Shown here piece by piece: positions 1 to 7,790 of a DNA stretch of 36,706 nt. Under the pieces are notes generated by a model that did not search any database, was not told the origin of the DNA, and saw nothing but the letters and a program-made list of their open reading frames with translations. The translations under genes were made by a program, and so were the position numbers. Position 1 is the stretch's first letter, and each line of letters begins with the position of its first letter. Source of the stretch: Saprospiraceae bacterium (GTDB lineage Bacteria > Bacteroidota > Bacteroidia > Chitinophagales > Saprospiraceae); NCBI GenBank assembly GCA_027080725.1, contig JALWRC010000100.1, positions 1 to 36,706 on the forward strand, given 5' to 3'.

Positions 1-225
1 GGTCGCCGCATTGTCCGGACATAAAGTCCAAACTATGTTCTCACCATTGGCATAGTTGCTCGCTGTTCCTCCCGTATCCGTAAACAAACCGTCACATCCC
101 GTGTACGTTCCGCCCGGGTCGCCTGGAGCGATTTGAGCCACAGCAAGCTGTGCGCCCATAAATAAAAGGAGAGCAACAACCAAACGCGCCGCTATCCCAT
201 TGTTCTGTAATACTTTTCTTTTCAT
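1..225 (-). CDS. Secreted protein with CUB-like N-terminus (partial)
   Basis: The reading frame is open from an ATG at 225 down to the window edge, giving 75 residues; the C-terminal part lies outside. It begins with a basic stretch (MKRKVLQ), then a hydrophobic segment ending in AVAQ, a typical Sec signal peptide. The mature part contains Cys...DTGG...NYANGE...CPDN, which resembles the start of the CUB-like or adhesion modules of large Bacteroidota surface proteins; that assignment rests on pattern recognition only. It starts 50 bp after the stop of the neighbouring secreted protein and shares with it the start context AATCTCATGAAAA, so the two are probably co-transcribed. The full length and any C-terminal sorting signal cannot be judged here. 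Confidence 0.7.
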   Translation of the reverse strand, partial: MKRKVLQNNGIAARLVVALLLFMGAQLAVAQIAPGDPGGTYTGCDGLFTDTGGTASNYANGENIVWTLCPDNAAT

Positions 226-275
226 GAGATTATAAATTTATTAATAATGAATTTAGGATTCAAAACTGTGGCTGC

Positions 276-815
276 TTAGTTAGCTGCCAAAAAAGGAATG
301 ATATCTTGTGACATAATTTCATCACGCATACCTTCCTGCTTTGGGTCAATGTTGTAACTAACCGGCGCTCCTTTAGGATAGATATTCTTCGCAGACATCA
401 CGTGTCGAACAGCGTCTTCAGTAGACAAATTGGGGTCATGACCAAGAGCCTTCAGAATAGCTAGATGCAACTGATAGCTCATCTCAACTTGCTGAGTACC
501 CGCGTCTTTTGCTTTATTCGTAAAGCCATATAGCTTTGTGAACTTCGCTTCATAGCGGTCAGCTAATTTTCTGAGTTGAGCATCTTTAATCTCGTCCTTG
601 GAAGAAATCATATCATGCAGGTACTGCTCATAATGGTCAACAAGCGTCTGCAGCTTAGTAATCGCAACATCGCGATCTACCAACTTAGGAACACTCTGAC
701 CAAAAGAAGGAACGCTAATAGTAAAAATTAAAAGCAAAAGTGTGTATTTTAGCGCAGTATACACACTCGCTCTCATCCCGGTGGCCCGAGATAAAACAAA
801 ATTCGTCTTTTTCAT
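276..815 (-). CDS. Secreted protein of unknown function, 179 aa
   Basis: I do not recognise a family. The N-terminus has a long basic region (MKKTNFVLSRATGMRAS) followed by a hydrophobic helix and a likely signal peptidase site after SVPSFGQ near residue 40. If the N-region is too long, the in-frame Met14 (MRASVYTALKY) is an alternative start. The mature part, about 140 residues, is predicted mostly helical and rich in Lys, Asp and Gln, with no Cys and no obvious catalytic motif. It lies upstream of the CUB-like secreted gene on the same strand (50-bp gap), so the pair probably forms a small operon of exported proteins. A 638-bp AT-rich region precedes it. Confidence 0.65.
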   Translation of the reverse strand: MKKTNFVLSRATGMRASVYTALKYTLLLLIFTISVPSFGQSVPKLVDRDVAITKLQTLVDHYEQYLHDMISSKDEIKDAQLRKLADRYEAKFTKLYGFTNKAKDAGTQQVEMSYQLHLAILKALGHDPNLSTEDAVRHVMSAKNIYPKGAPVSYNIDPKQEGMRDEIMSQDIIPFLAAN

Positions 816-1453
816 GAGATTAAGTTTTGGTTATTAATGTAAAAGTTCGTTCGTCATTTTAGAAATCACTCCATACTTTTATGAAGCGTATAAAATCGAT
901 GCCAACACATACCCTACGCACATGTAAGACACCATTGATTAATGGCATTTAGATTACCCCGTATGATGTGTTAATGTAGAAATACGGGATACCAACCTTG
1001 AATAATACACTGAATTGTTCGTCTTCCTGTGTATTAATGTAATTGTTCTACGTGACATCTTCCACACTCGAGTTAGCAAAACATCACGTATATCAGCGCA
1101 AATATAAGGTATGTTTAACTATATCCTATACCACAATATTGGTATTTTTTAAATATATGTAAACTTAATATGTAACACGTACATTCCCCTTTACTTATAA
1201 AAGGTTATTGTATCCAACATAAATACCTTATCCTCGCAACGGATATCAATATTGGGCACAAAGTTATTCTAAAAATTAATATATGCATAAAATCTGTATA
1301 TATTTTTTTTATTTACGTTAGATTTCTACCGCTTTCTCCCCCTTTATGGTTCCCTCCAATGAATAACGGTTTGCTCCGTTTTGACATTCCGCTGAATACA
1401 ATGATACAAGAAAACCTCTTAACTTTGCCACCCACTAAAATGTCAGTTCTATT
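816..1453. other. AT-rich divergent intergenic region with small hairpins
   Basis: This region separates the minus-strand secreted genes from cfa. I see no convincing gene. It holds several short perfect inverted repeats: CCATT/AATGG (932-945), CCCGTAT/ATACGGG (958-964 and 982-988) and TACGTGA/TCACGTA (1049-1055 and 1084-1090). The right end carries the cfa promoter. Two similar TGTTAATGTAG / TATTAATGTAA words lie near 968 and 1032. The hairpins could belong to the leader of the secreted-protein transcript, but no poly-T tract marks a clear terminator. Confidence 0.4.
1420..1427 (+). promoter_or_regulatory. -7 box of the cfa promoter (TAACTTTG)
   Basis: TAACTTTG fits the Bacteroidota -7 consensus TAnnTTTG exactly. 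It lies 26 nt before the cfa start codon, so the leader would be about 20 nt. No good TTTG -33 element is seen at normal spacing; the nearest TTTTG is at 1379-1383, too far upstream. Confidence 0.6.
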
Positions 1454-2569
1454 ATGTCAAAAGCCAAAAAAGTCGTCCAATCCTTTTTAGTCAATACTGA
1501 TATTCGCATAAATGGCGATCGACCGTGGGATGTTCAGGTACTGAATGAACGATTTTATAAGCAAGTTGTCAATAATGGAGATCTGGGATTGGGGGAGTCC
1601 TACATGGCAAAAATGTGGGATGCAAAATCACTTGATCAATTTTTCACTAAACTCCTCCGGGCGGGGTTACAACACAAGTATAAATACAATTGGAGCTTAA
1701 TTCTCTATATCGCATTGTCCAAACTCTTTAATATTCAGTCCAAAAACCGGGCTTTCGAAGTAGGCGAAAAACACTATGATTCCGGCAACAAACTATTCTC
1801 TGCCATGTTGGATAGACGGATGAACTACAGCTGCGCTTATTGGAGAGAAGGAGATAGCTTGGACCAAGCGCAGGAGCGTAAATTGGATCTGATTTGCCGC
1901 AAACTCCAATTAAAACCGGGGATGAAGGTCTTGGATATCGGCTGCGGTTGGGGCGCTTTTGGAAAATTTGCTGCGGAGAAATATGGCGTTGAAACCCTTG
2001 GGATTACTATTTCAAAAAAACAACTGGAACTCGGAGAAGAGCTTTGCAAGGGACTTCCCGTACAATTTAGATTAATGGATTACCGCGATTTAGATGAAAA
2101 ATTTGATCGAATCGTAAGCATCGGAATGATTGAGCACGTCGGCTATAAAAACTATAAAACGTATTTCGAAATCGCCCGAAAGAATCTGGAGGATGACGGC
2201 CTTTTTCTGCTCCACACCATCGGGAGCCTCAAATCTTATACGACGACATCTCCCTGGCTTAACAAATATATCTTCCCAAATGGCATGATTCCCTCCCTGG
2301 CACAATTGAGCAAAGCGCACGAATTGACACTCGTACTGGAGGATCTTCACAATATCGGTATCCATTATGACAAAACGCTCATGGCGTGGTTTGAGCGATT
2401 TGATGCTGCGTGGCCACAGCTTAAAGACAAGTACAATGAAGATTTTTACTTGATGTGGAAGTACTACCTTCTCTCTTGTGCAGGTATCTTCAGGTCCAGA
2501 TATATGCAGGTTTGGCAAATGGTGTTTTCTAAAAATGGAATCCCGGGAGGATATCAATCCATAAGATAG
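1454..2569 (+). CDS. cfa: Cyclopropane-fatty-acyl-phospholipid synthase
   Basis: This is a cytosolic, membrane-associated SAM-dependent methyltransferase that adds a methylene bridge to cis double bonds of phospholipid acyl chains. It has 371 residues, against about 380 for E. coli Cfa. The N-terminal lipid-binding part is followed by HYDSGNKLF near residue 107, YSCAYW near 125, the SAM-binding glycine motif LDIGCGWGAFG near 160, and the bicarbonate-site region MIEHVG near 226. The C-terminal RSRYMQVWQMVFSK is typical of the family. The start at 1454 was chosen because it lies about 20 nt after the expected transcription start from the TAACTTTG box; an upstream ATG at 1440 is out of frame. 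The gene stands alone, convergent with the ACT-domain gene. Confidence in the family is high; the exact lipid substrate is not shown by sequence. Confidence 0.93.
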   Translation: MSKAKKVVQSFLVNTDIRINGDRPWDVQVLNERFYKQVVNNGDLGLGESYMAKMWDAKSLDQFFTKLLRAGLQHKYKYNWSLILYIALSKLFNIQSKNRAFEVGEKHYDSGNKLFSAMLDRRMNYSCAYWREGDSLDQAQERKLDLICRKLQLKPGMKVLDIGCGWGAFGKFAAEKYGVETLGITISKKQLELGEELCKGLPVQFRLMDYRDLDEKFDRIVSIGMIEHVGYKNYKTYFEIARKNLEDDGLFLLHTIGSLKSYTTTSPWLNKYIFPNGMIPSLAQLSKAHELTLVLEDLHNIGIHYDKTLMAWFERFDAAWPQLKDKYNEDFYLMWKYYLLSCAGIFRSRYMQVWQMVFSKNGIPGGYQSIR

Positions 2570-2823
2570 GGTTTGTGCTTGGAGATTAAAATAACATCCA
2601 AATAAACGTGCTTTTGTATCTGTCGTTTCAGTCCAGAACGAAAAGTGATGTACGATTGAACGGTTAAAGCCATAATAAAAATGGACTTGTCCCCTAACAC
2701 CAAATAAACACTGACCAATATCCTGAGTGGATTGGTGCTGATAGGCACCCTTAATTCCTTTTAATATTCTGTATCGGACGACAATATTTACTTTGGTGCA
2801 TTTCTATTGACGCCCACTTTCAA

Positions 2824-3447
2824 TTACATGAAATTAGAGTGCAAGGTATCAAATGCCAATTTCATATCTTCCCGTTCGAGAAAACAGGTGAGCTCCGTAC
2901 AAGTAGAAGCTATCTCAATCAGATTAATGTTCTGAAAGCTCAAACGCTGTAATATAGCCGCCACCGCTCCGGATTGCTCCAGCATCGAGCGCTCAAATTG
3001 GATGGTAATGGCAGACAAGTCGTAATGCTCATATTTGGGTTCCGGCATTTTGGCTCTTTTCAGAAAGTCCTGTTTCGAAATGATGGTTATCTCACTATTA
3101 CTCTCTGAAATGGTAAAGTACTCCTGCTCCTCCATAGCTTTATTGAATAAGGCTTGAATCTTTTCATGAACTTCATGATCCTTATTAAAACTCATGGTGG
3201 CCAACTCCGTGTGAATCTCCAGTTCGGATATTTTCAACTTCGGGCGATATGTGACATCGACCTTTCTTTGATAACGGGATAGAGCCATGATGATAGCACT
3301 ATCGCGATAAAACTTGCCCGTCAAGGACTCCAATGTGGGTTTGATGTAACTGGCAAACCTGGAGAGATTAATCAGACGGTTGGATATGAAATACCCCAAC
3401 TGCTGATCATCTCCTACAACTTTGTGAATGGCTTCTGATAATCTCAT
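2824..3447 (-). CDS. ACT-domain protein, possible amino acid sensor
   Basis: A soluble 207-residue protein without signal peptide or membrane segment. The C-terminal third (about residues 140-207) reads as an ACT fold: ITIQFERSMLEQSGAVAAIL, then INLIEIASTCTELTCFLE and a final helix. This is the beta-alpha-beta-beta-alpha order of ACT modules in aspartokinases. The first 60 residues are helical (MRLSEAIHKVVGDDQQLGYF) and could be DNA-binding or a dimerisation part, but no helix-turn-helix can be assigned. The gene is divergent from dapA, separated by 331 bp. Since ACT domains often bind lysine, threonine or other amino acids, a role in sensing the product of the neighbouring operon is a reasonable inference, not a demonstrated one. 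Confidence 0.6.
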   Translation of the reverse strand: MRLSEAIHKVVGDDQQLGYFISNRLINLSRFASYIKPTLESLTGKFYRDSAIIMALSRYQRKVDVTYRPKLKISELEIHTELATMSFNKDHEVHEKIQALFNKAMEEQEYFTISESNSEITIISKQDFLKRAKMPEPKYEHYDLSAITIQFERSMLEQSGAVAAILQRLSFQNINLIEIASTCTELTCFLEREDMKLAFDTLHSNFM

Positions 3448-3778
3448 TGTAATACTATTTTAGTGTAAGAATTATAAATCTTCATAGGTCGCCTTCTAAA
3501 TCTCCATAGACTATTGGTATCTATTATATTATGCTGAAAAGGCTGTAAAAGGTCGCTTTAATAAATAGTATATGCAAGAAAACTCTACAAAATCCCTCAT
3601 TCCATAAGATTTGATAGTTTTCTGGCAGACATTAAATAGATATTTCTTTCCTGTCCCCTTTTTTTATGCATACTTGGCACTCGTTAACGTTTGAATTCAA
3701 ACACAAATATACAATTTATAACGAAACCTCAAGTATTTTTTATACCTTTGCCACATAAAAACAATAAAATTAGTGTAG
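3448..3778. other. Divergent regulatory region of ACT gene and lysine operon
   Basis: An AT-rich stretch between two divergent genes. I looked for a lysine riboswitch or T-box and found no matching conserved cores. The dapA promoter sits at the right end. Nothing else can be named with confidence. Confidence 0.4.
3743..3750 (+). promoter_or_regulatory. -7 box of the lysine operon promoter (TACCTTTG)
   Basis: TACCTTTG matches TAnnTTTG and lies 28 nt before the dapA ATG, giving a leader of roughly 20 nt. It is the only good promoter in front of the eight-gene operon. The short leader leaves no room for a riboswitch. Confidence 0.65.
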
Positions 3779-4648
3779 ATGTTTACCGGGTTATTGACCG
3801 CTTTAGTCACTCCTTTTAGCTCTGATGCTTCGTTATTAGACGAAAAAGCACTGGAAGTGTTAATTGATTTTCAATTAACCGGAGGGGTATCCGGCCTAGT
3901 GATATTAGGGACGACAGGTGAAGCGCCCACCATTTCATACCATGAAAAGAAGCTCTTAATCCAATCTGTTGTCTCTAATGTCGCCGGCCGGACAAAAATA
4001 GTAGTTGGTACCGGTACGAATTGTACAAAGACCTCCATCCGGCTTTCTCAGGAAGCACAATCCCTCGGTGCCGATGGCTTGCTGGTCGTCTGCCCCTATT
4101 ACAACAAACCTACACAACAGGGGCTTTACGAACACTTCACAACCATCGCCCAATCCGTAGATATCCCCATCATCCTCTACAATGTACCCGGCAGGACGGG
4201 CGTCAACTTAGAAACAGAGACGGTCATCCGGCTGAGCCGGCATCCCAATATACGAAGTGTCAAAGAAGCCTCCGGAAATATCAATCAAATCAGGTATCTC
4301 TGTGAATATTTTAAGGACAATCCGGAATTTACCGTTCTCTCCGGTGACGATGGCATTACCGACCAGGTAATCCGCATGGGAGGCGATGGGGTCATCTCAG
4401 TAGTGTCAAATATTTTGCCTGCTGAAATGAGCCAATGGGTCGAAGCGCTTCGATCGTCCCATCAAACAGAAGCATCCCGGCTACGCAAAATCTTAGAACC
4501 CTATTTCACCGCATGCTTTGTTCAAACCAACCCCATTCCCATCAAAACAATGCTCTCGGCCAAAGGACTTTGCAAAGACACATTTCGCTTGCCTCTGACT
4601 CCTATGACACCCCTTGACAAACAACAGCTGTTGCAATCTGTATCTTAA
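3779..4648 (+). CDS. dapA: 4-hydroxy-tetrahydrodipicolinate synthase
   Basis: Condenses pyruvate with aspartate semialdehyde, the first committed step of the DAP/lysine route, in the cytosol. The 289-residue length is normal for this (beta/alpha)8 aldolase. Visible signatures are GTTGEAPT (about 45-51), YYNKPTQQGL (about 108), the catalytic Tyr134 in YNVPGRTG and the Schiff-base Lys162 in VKEASG. It is first of an eight-gene operon, 30 bp before dapD. Residues 51-54 (TISY) are encoded by a copy of the window's repeated 13-mer at 3929-3941; the family usually has a His or polar residue where Tyr54 stands. Lysine feedback may act on the enzyme but cannot be read from sequence. Confidence 0.96.
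   Translation: MFTGLLTALVTPFSSDASLLDEKALEVLIDFQLTGGVSGLVILGTTGEAPTISYHEKKLLIQSVVSNVAGRTKIVVGTGTNCTKTSIRLSQEAQSLGADGLLVVCPYYNKPTQQGLYEHFTTIAQSVDIPIILYNVPGRTGVNLETETVIRLSRHPNIRSVKEASGNINQIRYLCEYFKDNPEFTVLSGDDGITDQVIRMGGDGVISVVSNILPAEMSQWVEALRSSHQTEASRLRKILEPYFTACFVQTNPIPIKTMLSAKGLCKDTFRLPLTPMTPLDKQQLLQSVS
3929..3941 (-). repeat. 13-mer GGTATGAAATGGT, exact, in dapA
   Basis: The plus strand reads ACCATTTCATACC, encoding TISY of DapA (51-54). It is followed by ATG. Confidence 0.85.
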
Positions 4649-4678
4649 TCTTCCATTCCTTTCCAAAAGAATCTTAAT

Positions 4679-5470
4679 ATGTCTGTCCTTCCAAAAAAAT
4701 TCGACCAATTCAAATCCGCCATAGAAACGGGAAATGCCGATACTGCGATAATAACCAATATCATTGAGGCATTGGACGAAGGAAAGTTAAGGGTCGCCGA
4801 AAAGAAACAGGGCAAATGGGTAGTTAACGAGTGGATTAAAGAAGCCATTGTGCGATATTTCGGTGTCACCCATATGGAGTCCATCGACTGTCTTCCCTTT
4901 CATTTCAGAGACAAGATCCCCCTCAAAGAAGACATCGGCCAACTTCGTATTGTCCCGGGAGGTAACAGCATACGTTTTGGTGCTCACCTCGAGCCACAAG
5001 TGGTTATGATGCCTCCCAGCTTTGTCAATATAGGGGCCAGGGTGGGACGTGGATCCATGATAGACTCCAATGTCCTGGTAGGCTCCTGTGCTCAAATTGG
5101 CTCCGATGTCCACCTCTCTGCAGGCGTCCAAATCGGAGGCGTCCTCGAACCCGCTAATGCCCGTCCGGTCATCCTCGAAGACCGGGTTTTTGCCGGAGCC
5201 GGGGCTATCATCGTAGAGGGAATTCTCATTCGTGCATCGGCCATTATTGCTCCGGGAGTGGTACTCTCCGCGGGAACCCGCATCCTCGAAGTGGACGCAC
5301 AGGGAAAAATCACCCGCACCCATCAAGGGGAAATCCCCTCAGGGGCCATCGTAGTGCCCGGCGCACGCATGCGTGGAGAGGTGATGCTTCAAACCCCGGT
5401 TATCATCGGCTACCGGGAAGAAAAAACAGATGCAAAAGTCGCTTTGAGCCAATTTCTCAGACAATTCTGA
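4679..5470 (+). CDS. dapD: Tetrahydrodipicolinate N-succinyltransferase
   Basis: Transfers succinyl from succinyl-CoA to tetrahydrodipicolinate in the succinylase branch of DAP synthesis. The 263 residues show an N-terminal helical part (1-95), then the left-handed beta-helix hexapeptide repeats from about 95 to 220, with RFGAHLEPQVVMMPPSFVNIGA, GSCAQIGSDVHLSAGVQIGGVLEPANARPV and a C-terminal strand region. The GGVLEP loop and long N-terminal domain match DapD rather than the acetyltransferase DapH. E. coli DapD is 274 residues. The gene lies 30 bp after dapA and 5 bp before the aminotransferase. The presence of dapE in the same operon supports succinylated intermediates. Confidence 0.92.
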   Translation: MSVLPKKFDQFKSAIETGNADTAIITNIIEALDEGKLRVAEKKQGKWVVNEWIKEAIVRYFGVTHMESIDCLPFHFRDKIPLKEDIGQLRIVPGGNSIRFGAHLEPQVVMMPPSFVNIGARVGRGSMIDSNVLVGSCAQIGSDVHLSAGVQIGGVLEPANARPVILEDRVFAGAGAIIVEGILIRASAIIAPGVVLSAGTRILEVDAQGKITRTHQGEIPSGAIVVPGARMRGEVMLQTPVIIGYREEKTDAKVALSQFLRQF

Positions 5471-5475
5471 TTCCC

Positions 5476-6585
5476 ATGCCTCAAGCAGTAGAAAATATAC
5501 GAGCGCTCAACTTTGATTTGCGCGAGATTGCAGAAATGGCCGCGGCTACCCCAAATTGCATCCGGGCAGATCTCGGACGAATCAACTATCCGGTAGACCA
5601 CCGGTTTCAACAGATGATGCAACGCCAAATCAAAAGGGAGACCTTTGATTATGCTCCGACCTACGGAATTCCCGAACTCATCGAAACGCTCCATGCGTTT
5701 GACCGGCCTCAACTCAGACGCTACCACACTCCCGCAACCTTGATTACTTCGGGAGGACAAGCGGCATTGTACGCTACCTTCAAAACCTGGTTGAACCCCG
5801 GAGATGCCATCTTGACCGATGTTGCTGCGTATCCGCCCTATGGGCGCATCGCCCGGTTATTGGATGCCACCCTCGAGCAACGCCATCTCCGGAAGATCCA
5901 ATCCTCAGATTTACCTCCCAAAATCAAAATACTCCTCATCAATCACCCCAACAACCCCACCGGTCAAATATATCCCCCTTCCACTCTACAGCATTGGGCG
6001 ACCATGGCCCGCCAAAACGATTGGTTGGTGGTTGAAGATGCTGTTTACGACCGGATGTACTACGACGATACCCCGCCGGAATCCATGGCGAGTTTTTGCC
6101 CCGAGCGCACCCTCATCATCCAATCCGCCTCCAAAAATCTCGCCCTCCCGGGCATACGCATCGGATGGATACACGGAGAGGAGTCCCATATCCGGCAAGT
6201 GGCCAAAGTGCATCGAAATATGAACTCTTGTCCCAACACCTTCTTTCAAAATACCCTGGCAATATATCTTCCACAGGCAGAAGAATACATCCGCACTCTG
6301 CGCAGGGAAATGAAGCGCAGAAGAGATGCGCTTCACGATGTTTTGGTGCGACAGGGTTGGCCGGTCACTCCTCCTGAAGGGGCCATTTACCTGTGGGCAG
6401 ACATCCCCGGCAAAGTCCCAAGTGCGTCATTTGTACAATCGATGATTCGGGAAGCGGGCATCTCGGCTATGCCGGGGTCTTTATTTGGCGACTTTGAGCA
6501 CAAAGTGCGGTTTTGCTTCGGTGCACTCACCTTGAAGGATATACACCTTTTTGAAGAACGGCTCAAATCTTTTGTCTATGTATGA
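5476..6585 (+). CDS. dapC: Class I/II PLP aminotransferase, likely N-succinyl-DAP aminotransferase
   Basis: A fold-type I PLP aminotransferase of 369 residues. Visible features are TSGGQAALYATF (cofactor phosphate side), NHPNNPTG near residue 157, VVEDAVYDRMY with the PLP-ring Asp, the Schiff-base Lys220 in SASKNLALPG, and the C-terminal VRFCFG with the carboxylate-binding Arg. Its place between dapD and dapE makes it the best candidate for the missing step from N-succinyl-2-amino-6-oxopimelate to N-succinyl-LL-DAP. The sequence alone cannot separate DapC from other class I enzymes, so the symbol is an inference from context. Its stop codon TGA lies inside a 12/13 copy of the repeated 13-mer and overlaps the next gene by 8 bases. 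Confidence 0.8.
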   Translation: MPQAVENIRALNFDLREIAEMAAATPNCIRADLGRINYPVDHRFQQMMQRQIKRETFDYAPTYGIPELIETLHAFDRPQLRRYHTPATLITSGGQAALYATFKTWLNPGDAILTDVAAYPPYGRIARLLDATLEQRHLRKIQSSDLPPKIKILLINHPNNPTGQIYPPSTLQHWATMARQNDWLVVEDAVYDRMYYDDTPPESMASFCPERTLIIQSASKNLALPGIRIGWIHGEESHIRQVAKVHRNMNSCPNTFFQNTLAIYLPQAEEYIRTLRREMKRRRDALHDVLVRQGWPVTPPEGAIYLWADIPGKVPSASFVQSMIREAGISAMPGSLFGDFEHKVRFCFGALTLKDIHLFEERLKSFVYV

Positions 6586-7789
6586 AATGGTACACCATAT
6601 GGCACAAGAAGTGGGCACGCCCTTCTACCTCTACGACAAAGCCGTCATCCGAAGGCAGTGGGAAGCACTACATGAAAATAAACCCGCACAGCTCCGCGTA
6701 TTTTACGCCGTCAAAGGCAACCCAACCCTGGCCATTCTCCGGATATTTCGCGCCTTGGGGGCAGGGGTGGAAATCGCTTCGGGTGGAGAGCTCTTCCTGG
6801 CGCTCAAGGCCGGTTTTTCTCCGGAAGACATCATTTTTACCGGCCCCGCAAAGACGGATGCCGAACTCGAATTTGCAGTCCAAACCGGTATCCGGACCAT
6901 ACACTTAGAATCCCTCCGGGAAGCAGAGAGATTACACTTGATTTGCACGCGGCTGGAAAAGCGCCAGGCCGTCTTAGTCCGAATCAACTCCAGTATGGAG
7001 GTAAAGACCCAAGTGCAGCTGTCCGGGTGCCCAAGTCCGTTTGGCATCAGTGAAGAGGACGTTGAGGATATTCTTCCTGCCATCCTGCAACTCTCCAAGC
7101 TGGACTTCAAGGGAATCCACGTTTACAACGCCTCCGGAATATTGGACTACCGGCTGTTGCTAAAAAATGTCGAGCATGTATTCGAGTTGGTCACATCTCT
7201 CGAAAAGACACTCGAAATTGATATTCCGGTCATCGATTTCGGAGGAGGATTAGGAGTGGACTATTCCGACAGGGACCAACACGTAGATGTCCCTTCCTTT
7301 TACCGGGGCTTCGACGCTCTCATGCATGAGTACGGATTTCAAAACCGGCATTTTATTCTGGAAATTGCCCGGTATTTGATGGCCTCATCGGGCAGCTATA
7401 TCACCAAGGTCTTAGACAAAAAGATGTCCAGAGGTACCCTCTTTTTGATCACCGATGGAGGCATCCATCACTTTATGCGAAAGGCTCTATTTGATAGTAA
7501 TCATTCTGCAGAAGTCCTGCAGTCCACCATTTCATACCAAAAAGAAACCGTCCATGTGACCGGATGCCTCTGTACCAGTATCGATAGATTGCTTACAGAA
7601 GTGGCCCTTCCCAAAGCTTCCATAGGGGATTATATCCGCATAAAAAAGGCCGGGTGTTACAGCCTCAGTGCGGCCATCAATCACTTCCTCTCCCACGAAA
7701 TGCCGGCTGAAATACTCCTGGAGGGCAAGGACTGGAAAATCATCCGCTCCCGGGGAAAACACGGAGATCTACTAATAAATCAACCCTAA
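6578..7789 (+). CDS. lysA: Type III PLP decarboxylase in the lysA position (atypical)
   Basis: A 403-residue fold-type III (alanine racemase-like) PLP decarboxylase. The N-terminal barrel has the Schiff-base Lys46 in YAVKGNP, then GVEIASGGEL and FTGPAKTDAEL; the C-terminal beta domain has CTSIDRL, the GDYIRI motif and AGCYSLSA. Position in the operon argues for DAP decarboxylase, the final step to lysine. However, the usual LysA Glu after the active-site Cys (CES/CE) is Thr333 here, the EPGR loop is EIAR (262-265), and CTSIDRL...SLSAAINHFLSH resembles BtrK and exosortase-associated decarboxylases. The start at 6578 (MYEMVHH) overlaps the upstream stop; an in-frame TTG at 6551 would overlap further and is less likely. 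Substrate assignment is moderate. Confidence 0.75.
   Translation: MYEMVHHMAQEVGTPFYLYDKAVIRRQWEALHENKPAQLRVFYAVKGNPTLAILRIFRALGAGVEIASGGELFLALKAGFSPEDIIFTGPAKTDAELEFAVQTGIRTIHLESLREAERLHLICTRLEKRQAVLVRINSSMEVKTQVQLSGCPSPFGISEEDVEDILPAILQLSKLDFKGIHVYNASGILDYRLLLKNVEHVFELVTSLEKTLEIDIPVIDFGGGLGVDYSDRDQHVDVPSFYRGFDALMHEYGFQNRHFILEIARYLMASSGSYITKVLDKKMSRGTLFLITDGGIHHFMRKALFDSNHSAEVLQSTISYQKETVHVTGCLCTSIDRLLTEVALPKASIGDYIRIKKAGCYSLSAAINHFLSHEMPAEILLEGKDWKIIRSRGKHGDLLINQP
6579..6591 (+). repeat. 13-mer, 12/13 copy at the aminotransferase/lysA junction
   Basis: TGTATGAAATGGT. It contains the TGA stop of the aminotransferase and codons 2-5 (YEMV) of the decarboxylase. Confidence 0.7.
7526..7538 (-). 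repeat. 13-mer, exact, in lysA-like gene
   Basis: The plus strand reads ACCATTTCATACC, in frame as TISY from residue 317. Confidence 0.85.
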
Positions 7790-7790
7790 T

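Noticed and set aside
3448-3778. Lysine riboswitch before dapA
   Set aside because: None of the conserved lysine-riboswitch cores is present and the promoter leaves only a 20-nt leader.
4021-6377. Several long ORFs in other frames of the dap genes
   Set aside because: They overlap clearly conserved enzymes and have no homology of their own; shadows caused by low stop frequency.
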